Source of the DNA: Moniliella sp. 'wahieum'
Taxonomy: Eukaryota > Basidiomycota > Moniliellomycetes > Moniliellales > Moniliellaceae
DNA: 64,000 nucleotides
Reading direction: 5' to 3'
Assembly: GCA_003971905.1 (NCBI GenBank)
Contig: RSEE01000053.1
Coordinates: 1 to 64,000 of the forward strand
Each line of letters begins with the position of its first letter. Position 1 is the first letter of the stretch. The notes beneath the pieces were generated by a model, which worked only from the letters and a program-made list of their open reading frames with translations, was not told where the DNA came from and did no database searches. Shown here piece by piece: positions 1-12,293 of this stretch. The translations under genes were made by a program, and so were the position numbers.

Positions 1-3000
1 GGGTACCAGCAACGATCCTTCTAATTTGCTGAAGATCCGGAAGCTTGTGACCACTCCCTCTATTTCTTTCGTTCGTTCTCGCCATAATAATGCATGACGG
101 TTGCTAAAGAAATGTAGATTACGGAAACAAAACCCAACAAGCAAGAGGGCGCTACCCTGTTCTACCAGCAAAAGTGATGAAAAGGTATAAAACACTGGTT
201 GGGTAAGTCCCACCGGACTTCAATAGATGACCATCTGTATAGATATATTTTGCAACCCCGTCATGTCGCCAACATTGTCGGTGCCAGACCAAGAAGAATA
301 TCTTCCCCCACACCCCAAGCGAAGCGCAGTGCAAGCTATGTAATCAATGAGGCTATACCTGCTGTGGACAATAGGATGCTGTCGGGCTAGGACGGTCGGG
401 GCGTATACGGGGTTCCAAAGCTTACGATACTTCGCAAGACTCGGTTATTCCATTTCAAAATCCCACCACAACCTAAATACAAGTATCACCAGTTGTAATG
501 GCCGATGTTGAATCGACGCTTCTGTCCAAACGATGTTGTGCCCAAAAGAAAAGGGGTAACATTAGTTGGCTGATGATTATTAACATTGCAATACGCTTCA
601 TATATGTTGCGCGGATTAATTGCGAGCTACGCCGGTGACATTCGACCAGCTGGCACTGCAGCAGGGGTTTATTTTTTCTTTTTCTGAACCCTTGCTGTAA
701 ATGGATCATAGCCTTGTGGGAGTATGCAGTGAATGCTATGACGTTACCCCTCATCCCCAAGTTAGCTGCAAAAACCCTTATCTTCAATTTGGAAAAGTGC
801 TGCGGTCCTCCGTAGACGGTTCGCCTGTATGCAACGCGTTCGATTTCGTCTTCTGGCAGTAGTAATGATGAAACAGTATAATAAAGCAATGTATGTTTCT
901 GTGGTGTTAGCATGAACAGGCTTACCTCTAGCCCGAGCACGACTTAAGTCCCAACGATGGACAGTTTAATTCCGGATCTGGCTGCGTTATTGACGAACTT
1001 ACTTCTTTTAGTCTGTGCCATCCATACCTTCTACTGTCACCCAATGAGCATTGTTAATGATATCTGTCGAGAGCTATAGCTTATCTGCAGCTGATCATAC
1101 ACGGTGAAAGGGAATTTGGCCCGTAATCGTTTGTAGCGAATATATCACGTGCATCGGGGCGTAGTCGACAACGAGTTCAATGTCGCCCCAGTGCTTACAT
1201 ATTGCCTCCGGGTTCTCACAACGAACCACAAACTGTCATGTGGACGGAGGTTCATGAGTGTGTTCGACCGCGAAATCGACTATTTTTAGTTCCATCAATC
1301 GCGAATACAATTGGTTGCAAAAAATGGGTTGAATAGATTGATAGATTCTATTACCCCTCCAAGATGACCTGTGCATCATGTGTTCATTGGGATGCAGATA
1401 TTTCAGCTCTACTAGCGGACCACCAGACTAGCGGGTGAAAAGTGCAGAAACGGTGACTTGCAAAAAAATGATTTTTTCCTCCCCTAGTTAGGTGTCACTA
1501 GTTGTTGGACCCACCTGTTCATGTTAAGCGCCGGGGGTGCATCGAATTGTTACGGACTCCCGATTGACTACACATAATCTTCATGCTTTCTGAAGTCTCA
1601 TTGTCCGAGTCTGAATCAGGGAGTGTTTGGAATGTTTGTTTCGCCCGTCACGTCACCCAACAGTTGGCATGCCTATTGACACCTTCACGGCTTTCATCCT
1701 CATCCTCTGACTTCAGGTAGGTCTCAATATACATAGCACTTAATAGAATGGCAATGTCTGATCGTTGGTCAAAGGGAGGTGGGAGGATAGGAGCCTATAC
1801 GCATGGTAACAATGCATATGCCGTTCAGCTGATAACATGCGGAGAGAGAGCCTCCACGGGAACGAATTTGAGGGCAACAGCGACATTATTCGATTGTCAT
1901 TACATCTAATGGTAGCGCACTCGCCGTGACGAGCTTTGTGCATAGTTCGGCATCTAACAGAGAATCGTAACTATTGTGCAACTAACTGGGATTGGAGTGA
2001 AAAGTTATACATAACATTCACTACGTAGCTCACACCAGAGCTATACTCTCATTCACAAGAAAAGAGAGGCACGAGAAAATAAGACACTGCTGCTGCAGTT
2101 CAACTGGTTGCATGCACCAGTGTAATACCCAATTCATCCGCACAATAGTAACCTGCGATGCACATGTCAAAACTGGCTATGTTAGTTGTAAAGTTGGATC
2201 TACAAACCATTTATCTCATTCATCGGCAGGAGGCAATCCGATGTTTCATTTGTGTCTGGATGGACTCTGAATGCAATCCAAGGTCGAAATATATTCTGGG
2301 CATCATGTGTTGAAGTCAGTCTTGATTCTTTTCAAAATTTCAAAACAAACAGTGCGATAAGGTACAGCTTTAACGAATAGTGCTAGAGTGCGACTTGAGA
2401 GCACTCGCGATCCTATGGATCAGCTGCAAAGCAGCCTTCAGACAAGGCGTGAAGGCAAATGGTGAGCCACAAGTCTTCAAGCAACGTCTCATTGTGAGGA
2501 GCAACAGGTCAAGAAAGGAAGCAGAGGCGTCCTTCAGACAAGGCGTGAAGGCAAAGTGGTGAGCCACAAGTCTTCAAGCAACGTCTGAAGGGAAGGAGAA
2601 GAGAGAGAGAAGGGAGATGGAGCGAGCAGGGCGTGCGCGGCCTGCGAGCGGAACGCTTCCGCTCGGCTAGGCGAGCGTCACCGATCCATTGAGGCCGTGC
2701 AGGAGAACCCTAGCAGTACCCTCTAACAAATAGGTGTTCTGGTGGTGGATTGGATAGAGTTTTAGGGGGTATTGCTAACAAGGTGTCGGCTCGACCCAAT
2801 GTAACACTGGCCAGAACCAGCCTTCAACCCAGCATATACTCCTTACAAAGCAACGGTGTGTGCAGTTTACAATTGGCACAAAGGGCGGTCGTGTCATTCC
2901 ACCCACATGGTGTCACATGATGACGTATCTCAAGAGGTCTCGTGACTATAACGGGCAAAGGACGGATGTAGCGCCAAGAGCGCTCCCCGCGATTTGATTG

Positions 3001-3493
3001 GCTAAGAAACTGAGAGCGAGTTAGGAGATCTGGAGGGCGAAGTCGAGAACCGGGGGGGCAAGTAGTAAGAGGAGAGTTGCTTGTAGTGGAATGATCAATT
3101 GGCGAGGAAAGTTGGGAGAGACGCCAACTATGGACCGTGGGGAAATCCACCAACCATTGCTTACAGCCACAAGGACTAAAGGGGAAACAAGGGGAAACAA
3201 CGCAACAGAAGTAGAACGGGGTGCAGAGGAACACGGCATGCCTGCGCCGATCAAACTTGAAGCTTGGAGTGAATGCTTTGGATACACTGACGGCTGCGGA
3301 CTTTGTATAAGTTTCCATGTCCTGGCTCTTCGGGTTTAAAGCACGTTGTTTTCCTATGGGGCATATAAACTTCCTTTAGTGTTTTCCCAGAATCAGCGCC
3401 GTAGCATTCATCTATTTGCCGGTATAGTGTCTCCGCTTGGAAATATCCATAGTGAGAAGGCACAGCCCGGGGGAAATAGTGAGGAAAAGAGAG
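1..3493. other. gene-poor segment, nothing recognised
   Basis: No gene is recognised. The stretch is less GC-rich than the rest of the window and stops are frequent in all six frames; the longest open stretches show no domain or composition typical of the real genes further right. Only the direct repeat at 2435-2586 stands out. Confidence 0.6.
2435..2586 (+). repeat. direct repeat, two ~55-base copies, period 96
   Basis: A segment starting CCTTCAGACAAGGCGTGAAG and ending CAAGCAACGTCT occurs at 2435-2489 and again at 2531-2586, differing by one inserted base (AAATGG versus AAAGTGG). The copies are separated by about 41 unrelated bases. Origin unknown; a local tandem duplication is the simplest reading. 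Confidence 0.9.
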
Positions 3494-3562
3494 GCTCGAA
3501 TGGGGATCGAACCCATGGCATCGCCGATTGGTCAGTGACGCGTTACCACTACGCCATCGAGC
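3494..3562 (-). tRNA. tRNA-like sequence, possibly a decayed tRNA
   Basis: Read on the minus strand it has a perfect 6-bp acceptor stem (GCTCGA with TCGAGC), an A-box TGGCGTAGTGG, a 3-bp D stem (GCG/CGC), a 5-bp T stem (ATGGG/CCCAT) and a B-box GGTTCGATCC. The anticodon arm does not fold normally: the best stem (TCACT with GGCGA) has one mismatch and leaves an 8-base loop, so no anticodon is assigned. It is either a pseudogene, a tRNA with sequence errors, or a Pol III-driven non-tRNA. From memory, the D and T arms look most like arginine tRNAs. Confidence 0.5.
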
Positions 3563-4432
3563 TGCGATAGGAGCAGCTGTAGGATCACAGAGTCTCTCCG
3601 CTGCGAAAGCACAAACCACAAGGGTAGAAGGCGAACAGGCAGACATCTCCTCCCTATTACTATAGGTTGCATGCTGGCTACTAATATATCAACGCCGCTG
3701 ACGTTTCAGTGCTAGACAATATACCCAACAGAGAGAGTTTTGTCTTCGTCGCTGGTGGTTCATACACCTGCTTCACAGTTGATGCGGCATTACTATTCAG
3801 ACTCTTCATCCTCGTTGGTAGCGTCCAAAACAGATGCGTGGGACGGGCGAATGGTCCGCGTAATGGGCCTACGCCGTCTCGCGCCCTCTTGGCGGTATGC
3901 TGAAGGAGCAGCACCCACAGCAGCCCGGTGGCGTTGAGCTATCACTTGGGCCAGTGTGCCGGCTTCGCTGTGCTTTGTTCTCGCTTGTCCAGGCGCAAAT
4001 CGAGGTTTCCGTGGCCCTTTGGAGAGGTTTTCAATGCGTACTCCACCAGGACATGCTTGAGATGCGCAACATGCCGAATAGTACCGATTCAAACCAAGAT
4101 TTGGTTGATGCCGATGGCTTTTGAAGGTAACATATCCTGTCAGGCAATGCTTGGGCGGTTAGCCTCGAGCAACCATTGAATCGCCAAATGTTTTGCGGAG
4201 GGAGCGTACCAGGCGTTTTTTTGGCCCTGATATCAGCCAAGCATTGAGCGATCAGATTCGACGCACTTGGGGGGCGAAGGAATTGCACCCTCTGTTTCCT
4301 TGCCATTGAGGGAAGGTTCTGGCGATATCGCATGCGGCTGGCAGATTTGTTTCTTGGGGAGATGGTGATGGTGTCGCTGTAGGAGAGTTTAGCTAGGTGA
4401 ACAGGTGTCTCTGTCCGGAAGTGGGCTTGAAC

Positions 4433-4661
4433 TGATGAGACCTGGAGTGTGGATGGTCTTTGAGGGTGATGCAATCGCACTGGTGGTGGAGGTGGTCTAA
4501 GCCAACCAGCAACACCTACAAGGAACAGCAAGCAGCGAGTCGCCACCAGGGGTTATGCTGCGGAACAAGGAAAACAGGAGAGAGAAAACAACAGAACTCC
4601 CAGGCCTAAGGAGGAACTGAAGGGACATTGGCCAAAGCACGACCCACCCGATGGCTCAACA
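4433..4661 (-). mobile_element. solo LTR of an LTR retrotransposon (copy 1)
   Basis: On the minus strand this 229-base unit begins TGTTGAGCCATC and ends GGTCTCATCA, so it has the TG...CA ends of LTRs. It is flanked by a perfect 5-base target duplication (TGAAC at 4428-4432 and again at 4662-4666 on the plus strand). A diverged copy lies in opposite orientation at 28420-28654. No reverse transcriptase or integrase is seen beside it, so it is a solo LTR left by recombination. It contains a run of open frame starting inside the LTR, which I do not regard as a gene. Confidence 0.88.
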
Positions 4662-4975
4662 TGAACTGTCTGTCCGTTTACTTATTTCTCCCCATGTCAG
4701 GCAGTATGCGGGTCTTATTTTGCAGGGCTGGGCTCGCTGAGCGCCCAGCCGGAGCCCGAAGGCTGAGGTTACCGTAGGGCTTACCAGTGACCGGTGACCA
4801 GTTAACGTTTAACGTACTTTAACATGCTTCGTGCGAGCGACCCTGCCCCGCACGGGCTTCAGCCGCCTCACGTCGCAGGGCAGCACAGCATGCTCTCCAG
4901 CACCATGCTTCTGTTTTGGGGGTGATGCAGGATGATCGCTGAAACAGCGGCCCCAGGCCTCAATTTGAGGTGGTA

Positions 4976-6270
4976 AATCAATTCACGCTCCGCAAATCTC
5001 AGCTCGATCGACCCCTGGGAATCCGACCCCTGGTGGGGAAGCGACCACACAGCTGCATCCATTTTAAGCGAACTGCATGCCCCCGCCCACCACCTTTCCC
5101 GCCATCATCTTGCTCTTGAACCAGTACTGCCACTCTACAATGCCTCCCTCCACCGTCAGGACGCCCTAGTAACAGCAACGCCGCTCGCCGCCCGAGAGGG
5201 AGATCCACGACGTATCAACCCTGAGCCGGAGCCCGTGGTGGAGACTGCTTTCGACGGTGACGAACCGTCCCCTGAAGAACCACCTGGTGGCACCAGTAGG
5301 GTCAACAGCGATTCCGACATCGACTCCGACGGCGGAGAGGGAAAAGAGGAGTACGAACCGAGACTTACGTTGTAGTCCCTCCCTCCCTGGTTCCCGTGTT
5401 GGTTCGTGAAATGATTATACGGGGTCAATTGAACCAGCAGACGACGACGATGAACAACGAAGAAGTTGCGCTGGATCTTGACGCTGACACCTTGTTCCCC
5501 CGCACAATGGACGCTGACGAAGAGAGCTCCGTTAATCAGGACGAATTTGCTGGCATTCCCCCTCTGATCTGGCCCTTTCGCCGGGTTGGATCCATATTTC
5601 ATCGATCCCCTCGTTACAAGGGCAACATTGATCACTCAGCGAGGAAAGCCTATGCGAGATCAAGACTCTTCGGGTTCTCTTTTTTGTCAATCAATGCGAA
5701 GCAGGAGTCGTTGGCCAAAGGCTTTACCATGTCCAACCCACGCCAGTATTTCGAACGCTTACTGGAGCACAAAAAGGTCAGGACCATCAGCTCTCGCCGC
5801 ACACCCCAGGATTACTTTGAACTATACTGACACTTTCTCTTTCCATGAACGGATCGCCACTGACAGAAATGGTACAAATGGCTCGCGGTATGGGTTTGTC
5901 TGCATCCCGAGAGCAGCATCGGCAACAATTAAGGATTTAGGCTTTTGGTTTTCTGTCCACAAGCGGCTTGTTCCCCGCGAGGTCTGGAAGAGTTCACTTT
6001 TGACCTGGGACAACTCCTGGCCCATATCCTTCGTGTGACAAAAAGTTTGTCCAAGTTCTGTTGACCGTGTTCCAGAAAGAAGCCGACTTGGTCGACCATG
6101 CGTCGTCGCATTTTCGATTTGGCGGTACGCGTTTTTTATGCTTACACTGGTCATGACCTTGCTACCCCCTAACCTAACTCATTGCTTTGGAAAAGAAGGT
6201 GGCCACAGGAGATGGTGAATGTGTGGTCCTGGGTGCTGAAGGGGCATCAAGTTTGAAGGGCAACGTTTAA
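4976..6270 (+). CDS. unrecognised protein-coding region
   Basis: I do not recognise the product. From about 4976 a frame without an ATG runs to 5374 (it includes PWESDPWWGSDHTAA and an acidic tail SDSDIDSDGGEGKEEYEPR); restoring one base near 5365 joins it to a second frame (TYVVVPPSLVPVLVREMI at 5367-5420, then NNEEVALDLDADTLFP) that stays open to 5828. A further segment near 5847-5930 and an apparent intron (donor GTACGC at 6129, CTAAC branch-like sequence, acceptor near 6198) would bring the end to about 6270. An in-frame ATG at 4932 is separated by one TAA. Composition (acidic, charged, few stops once indels are allowed) says coding; it may be a host gene or a transposon remnant. It lies 300 bases from the solo LTR but is not flanked by a second LTR. 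Confidence 0.45.
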
Positions 6271-9200
6271 GGCCGCGATGGCGAAAGTTGATGTGGCCGC
6301 AGTCCAGAATGGACACCCTAACCCACCCAACAAATGCATTTGATGATCGAACTTACGATTAAACAAGTGCGAATTGCTTGGATATATACCCTTGGCGCAA
6401 ACATGAGGTTAAGCGAAGTATTTTCTATTATAGCGAGATTTGGATAATGGCCAAACCCACTAGAGCTTATGGCCGTGCTTTTAAACCATTTGTTCCGGGA
6501 ACTTGGGTTTATCCCATACCAACCCCGCAGCCGTGCAGCCAGCGTCCGCCCGTCACTGTTATGGGGTGCTCCGGTCATCTCTCCGGACACCGAGCCCCGC
6601 ATTTCGTAGAACTCTCATCGAAGCACACGCCAGCCCCTCGACATTTGTGAGTAAGAGTCAGCACGGACCACTTACCGCGGATATGTTCCGCGGAGAGCCA
6701 CAGGAAAGGACCGGACTTAGCGGTACGAGGCTTCGTATCCGCGGCGTCCGGTCTTGATAGAACTCCACATCGACTGAGGCCCACCGGATCGCAGTCTGCC
6801 AGGCAGAACACAGGCCGCCCTTTACCTTTTACTATGATTGTAGACTCCCCTTCCTTCTGTTGATGCCTATTCTGATGTTACGGTATATACTATAAGCAGC
6901 CCGATCTGAGGCTTGCTGGCGGTGATCCTCACCGCCCAACCCCCGTCTACCCTAGTCTACCTACGTCAATTCACGTCTATACCCCCGACTTCCCTCTCCA
7001 TTCTTCACCCTTATACGCTTACAGGATCATTAGCTTGACTGCTAAATTACTCTCAAACTTGGTTGGGCTTTTTTGGGAGCGAGCTTCGTCAGTAACAGGT
7101 TTTAGATCGGATCGAATCGGCGGAACCCGTAGCAAAGGTGTGTCCGAGTACGACCAGGGAAGATATTGTGACGTGACGATACAGTATCCACCGAAAGCAG
7201 CTTTGCCATATCTTTTCCTCCTGGTCGCAGGCTGTTTGAAGGGGAGGGAGATATGACGCTATAACGTTTTCTTTTAGACCTCTCTTCCACCGTTTAGTAG
7301 CCGACTGAGTTCTTCTGCACGGATCTGTGGGGTGGAAGGACTTCTGGTGTAGTAACTCTGTAATCAGTTCTTCCCGTCCCCACTTACTCTAACTTTGTCC
7401 TCCGCGCCTGCTGCAACCAATCCCTCTTTTGACATGTCTTCCTTTATGCCACGGGCGACGATAAGTCGCCTTGCACACAGCCACTTTCACTCACTTATTG
7501 TCCCTCTCGCTTCTTGGCTCCTCTTCGTATCACTAGTCAAGTTCTCTATCGTTCGCTATTGCTCTCGCTATCATGATTCGGATTCTCGGCCTACCTACAA
7601 AACCCACAACAATCGTTTCTTCTCCGCTCGCGCACGTCTAAAATCCAAACACTAATATACATATGGTTTCGACTCCGTTTCTGTGGCCTCCCGTTTCTGG
7701 TATCGGGTCCGTTTTGCCCTTGACCCTCGCCTCGTCTCTCACCTCGTGCCTCTCGTGCTTGGGCTTGACTTCTTCCCTTTGACTTGTTTCCCCTTTTCGC
7801 TGCAGACCTGTTGGTCTTTCCTTTGTTTCCCTTCTCTTCTATAAAACCAGCCTGTTCTTAGACCCAATCGTGATGGCCTAAGCCATACACAATTCTTTCC
7901 CCTCACCCTTCTTCTATTAGGCAAGCTCCATTCTAGAAGAACTATACCTTTTCGATCAGCTCACTTGTCCTCCCTCGCCCATCGGAGCTCCCCGCTTCCT
8001 CGTCCGGCCCCCCAACGTGCAACCTCATTTGCTCACGCTGCCTGGATCTGCCCGACGAACAGCAAAGCTCTACTCGCGACCCTCCTACGTTCACGCCCGT
8101 GTTGTTCCTTGGACATTGGATCTGAAACGCGTTCAGTACTCCGTGAGTCTTGTCTCCGATGGGCAGGGAAGGTCTCCGCCTGGGAAGCCAGCAACCCCAT
8201 TACACTTTTTATACGCCTATATTGCCTCTATTTTTCAGTTTCGATCTAGCCTCTACCGGGGAGCTCTACCCCTGTGGTTGGTGGAGATGCTTTCCTCACC
8301 TGCCCAACTCCTGACCGTTTCCAGCCAATTGATTCAGTACAGGCAACCTCGTCTCCACTTAGTTGCCTCTTCGTCTTCCGGCCTCGTCACCTAGCCGGTT
8401 CCATCCGCCCAGTCGCGCGAGCCTTCCGTTAGCCGCGTCGAGGCCCGGTACCAGCCTATCGCGCGGGTTCCTTTCCAGCCACCTCGTCAGCTGCTCCTGT
8501 TCAGTCCCAGCTCTGATGGCAGTGTTGTCCTCCACTGCTTCTACCTTTCCTCAAGGCCCGGAGGCTTAAGACACGTTAGTACTACCGCCCGAGCCGGGGC
8601 GCACGCAGCCTTGCCACACGTGCAGCCGCCTCCGCTTCACGCACAAAAAGGCCTCTCCTCGTCCCGAGTTCCATTCGGATCTACCAACTAGTCCAAACCC
8701 GAAACTACCGTAAGTCGTCCTTCCGTCTGCTAAGGGGCTGTACCCCACAAACCTGAGCGAGCCCCTGGCCGGGCCCGCCCGTGATAGAAGCTTGATCCAG
8801 GGGGGTGAGAATTTAGCGGGAAAGAGTGCCAAGTACCAGGAAAGAGGTGCTCATCTGAAATCCGTTTCCCCCCCTGGTGGCAATGACGACGCGTGCTACC
8901 AAGACTAATGAGAAAATGTTTGACTCCAAACATGACTGACTCCACACACTGACTCCGCACACTGACCCCGCAGACTGTGACCCCGCACACCACCAAGAAA
9001 TTGAACTAATTCGTAGTCAGTGAAATTCTCTTTGCAGGTGTGGTGTGCCGGTCCGCCGTCACACGCGCGACATTCGGTTTGGGAACGAATGGGGGAGGGA
9101 CGAAAGGGCCTTGACTTGGTGGCAACGTCACTAGCCCTGGCCTTCCAATTGTGGGAAAACGCGCTGAAGAGCTGTCAGTCAACGTGGGATGAGCGAGGCG

Positions 9201-9671
9201 TTTCCCTCCACACTGTTCCTGTGCGGATCTTCCGCCCACCCACGATACCATGATTAATGATTATGCGCATCATTTCATTTGATGGGCTTCCCGCCTTGGT
9301 TTGCCTCCCGCCATGACCGTTGTTGAATGCAGGCAAGCCGCGTCGGCGGCGTAGGCGTCGTTTCCAGGCGATGAGGAGGGGGTAGATGGAGGGAGGGAGG
9401 GATAGACGGAGGGACACGTGCATGGATGGGTGATGCAGATCGATGCGTGCTGACCAGTGATCGATGGACGTGGAAGGGGCCCTGGCGGGTAGGGTTGCGG
9501 CCGGCGCAGCATGCGGCCGGCAGGGCGGCAGTGTGGGCGGGTCAGGCCGGTGGGGGTGGGCCGCCCGGGCACGGGGCCCGTGTGGCGGTGGGCGGCCACT
9601 TTAATGCATCCCAGCAGTCCTCGTCTAACCCGCCGCCTCCCACCCGCGGCCAAAATTTGGGCGCCGGCGCC
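6271..9671. other. long spacer, no gene recognised
   Basis: No domain was found. A TATA-like GTATATACTATAA lies near 6882. The plus strand of 7300-8560 is strongly pyrimidine-rich, which keeps several frames open by composition; the best ATG-initiated one is 7434-7655 (73 aa, starts MSSFMPRATISRL, one hydrophobic stretch near residues 19-35), which I cannot support as a gene. A short degenerate run of GACTCCRCACACT units lies at 8937-8995. Confidence 0.5.
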
Positions 9672-11709
9672 ATGCGCTCGCGCCTGCCCGTCGCCTCCCT
9701 TTGCTCGCCCATCGTCCCCAACCGCCAACGCGCCATGTCGGTCGCTGCTGCCCCGCCTGTGCGCGTCTACCCCTCCTCCCCCGCCCCCGCCGCCCCGCCC
9801 TCTTCTGCCTCCGCACTGCCCACACCCATGTCCCTGCCGGCCGGGAGCATGCCCCATGTGCGCCGCAAGCCCTCGCCCCTGCCCTCCGACGCATCTCTGC
9901 CCTCGCACCCCCGGACGCTACCCGCCTCCCGCCCGCCCCTCTCCACTTCTGCTGCCTACAACACCCACATCCGCCGCGCCACTGACTTTGGGCCTTCGCC
10001 CTCTCCTCGGGCCGCCAGCACCATCGGCTCCTTTTCCACCCTCGACCACCAGCCCCCCTCGTTTTCAGGTCCTCCCCCCCCCGCCCCGGGTCCGATCCAG
10101 CTACTGGCGATCCGGGTGCCCCGCCCCGCCGCGGCGTCTTCCACCGCAAGTTCAATGCCTCCACCGACAACATCTCCCTTTCCTCCCGCCTCTCCATCTC
10201 CTCTACTGTCTCGAGCGCCAGCGTCATGATCCGGCGCAGCGCCCATTCCATCGGCGCCGGCGTCTCGCGCAGCCGCACCAAGATCTCCCGTGCGAGTAAG
10301 CACTCCATTATGGGCATCTCCAACATCTTCTCCAAGGACAAAAAGAAGGAGGATGTTCGCCCTACACTTTCCCCCCTTGCTCCTGCTACTACTACTACTA
10401 CTCCTACTCCTCCTGCTACTACTACTACTACTTCCGCACTCCAAACAAACGCCACCCCTCTTCCAACCACCATTTCTCCATCGGGGGAAACATCGCGTGC
10501 CGCCAGTGCGGGTGTCTCTGTGTCCCACATGACCATCGAGTCGGACGCGGCCGCGGCCACGCGGCAAGGCCTTACGCCTGCTGCCTTTTAGTGCGGCAAA
10601 TGCAAGAGGCTGAACAAGCGCGAGTGCAGTCGCACCAAGCCTCCTCGGGATCGGAGCATGGCCCCGAACTCAGCCCGCGGGAAGCGATGGTGGAGCGAGA
10701 GAAACAGCGGCTCAAGTCGCAGAGGGCAGACAAGCCGCGATGGACAGCCCGCGTGTTTCGGGAGGAGAAGATACCCGCGCCCACTGCCTCTGGGCCAACA
10801 CTAAGTGCTAACCAGGTAGCCGCCTTGCAAGGTGGCCCCCAACGCTCTCCCTACCCGCAGCTCAAAAGAGATGTCGGATGCTCTTCTGCGCCATGCGGCG
10901 GACCTTCAGGCGGATGCAGCCCCTCAGCTGCCCTGGCGCGGGACGAGCGCCGGACAGAGGAACAGCGCGATGAACGCAATGCCTCTTCTTTTTACGACGT
11001 GGACCAATCTTGGGCCCCTGAGCTACCCCCACTGGATTTGTCTGACAATCCGCTTTTGGACCCCAACATCGAGGTGCTCACTCCACCCCGCGCTGCTCCT
11101 GCTCCTGCACCGCTTATGTCCCCCAGTCACCATCACCCCGCAAGCGGCTCCGTCGTCTCGGTGGCCAGTCTGCATAGCTTGGGCACCGACTCCTCCGCTC
11201 CCTCTGTCGCACCCGAGACAGACTCGCTCCGCCAATGGGCCGAGGGCATTGAGCGCGGTCGTCTTTCCGCCGCTCGAGCCCCGACGCCTCGCAGCATCCT
11301 CAAGAAACGGGAGGGCGCATTCAGCTCTGCCCCGACTCCGGAAGGGTCCGCTCCTCCCTCGCTTACCTCCACCCCACCTTCTGCCTCGTTGCCTTTACAT
11401 GCAGGCACCCCGCCGCCGCCCCTGGGGACCACAACGAGTCCCCTGCCTCGTATGCCGTCTGCTTCTGTTGTTGCCATGTCTCCGGCACAGAGCATGAGCG
11501 GAGGCGGGAGACGGATCGTGTTTGCCCCTCGGGCGCAAATGCATTCTACCTGGCCTGCTCACATTTACGATCGCCGTGGAGAGCTAACGACTGCCAACCG
11601 TCTCACTCCCGTCTTGGCGCAGCAAATCAAAGAGGAACTGAACGCGTACAAGATGGAGGAGATGCCGGTCGCCCCTTCGTCGCGCATGTTTACCCAATTT
11701 TTCGTCTAG
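9672..11709 (+). CDS. Ser/Pro-rich protein with a C-terminal block thought to be conserved in fungi
   Basis: Starts at ATG 9672 (MRSRLPVAS). The first part is Pro/Ser/Ala-rich. Around 10067-10103 the frame changes, either by one C missing from a C10 run or by a 37-base GTCCTC...ATCCAG mini-intron that splices in phase. The middle (RGVFHRKFNASTDN, SRASKHSIMGISNIFSKDKKK) is basic and serine-rich, and a (T)n/(TP)n stretch follows. A missing T near 10588 links to the last frame (QMQEAEQARVQSHQ... to 11709). That part holds TPRSILKK and ends RRIVFAPRA, YDRRGELTTANRLTP, QQIKEELNAYKMEEM and FTQFFV. I recall this C-terminal block as conserved in otherwise divergent fungal proteins; RRIVFA also fits the RVxF docking motif for PP1. 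Function unknown. Confidence 0.72.
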
Positions 11710-12293
11710 GCCCTGGACGCTCGCTATGGGTGCTGTGGTACGTGGGGCTCGGTCCTTCATTTTGGAAAGCGACTGCTGGTGCTTAGCAGACACTCAGCTA
11801 CGCTCCAGGTGGACCCGTGAGCGGCCTCTGTGGATGGCAACGCCTTGGTTTAATGGACTGTGCTTATTCCCTCACCTCACCCTCTGCCCGGGCGAGGACC
11901 TGAGGACTCCCCCTCCCCTCCCCTTTCCTTTCCTTTTCTTTCCTTTCCTTCCCTTCCCTTCCCTCCGCTCATCTTCTCCCCTCTCCCCTCTCCATCCCTT
12001 CCATGCGCTTGATCTGCTGTGAGGATCTTCCCCTCCTTTGCAATTCTTGTTTGTCTTCCCTTCGCGATATATACTCGTCCACAGGGCCTGCTCCTCGGCC
12101 TTCTTCCAGACAGCTCCCGCTGAGCTGTGCTCAGCCTGAGCGATCGCTAGCAGATAGATGGAAAGCGGAATCCTAATTCCGCCCTCGGCCCCACGACAGG
12201 TTTTTTTTTTTGGGTAGCGAAACCTCATAGCGGCAACCAACCCACCAGCTCTACTGCTAGTTCCTAGACCCATCTGACCTGGGAAGTACGCAG
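11710..12293. promoter_or_regulatory. spacer with CT-rich tract and TATA-like box ahead of the Air gene
   Basis: Between two plus-strand genes. It holds a pure-pyrimidine tract (about 11910-11972, repeated CCTTTC/CCTTCC units) and a TATATA at 12068-12073, 221 bases before the ATG at 12294. Such CT-rich leaders are common fungal core-promoter features; the assignment is by position only. Confidence 0.4.

Noticed and set aside
4031-4546. Open frame running out of the solo LTR, matched by a frame in the other LTR copy
   Set aside because: The shared peptide is just translation of the LTR; similarity stops at the LTR border and no ATG starts it.
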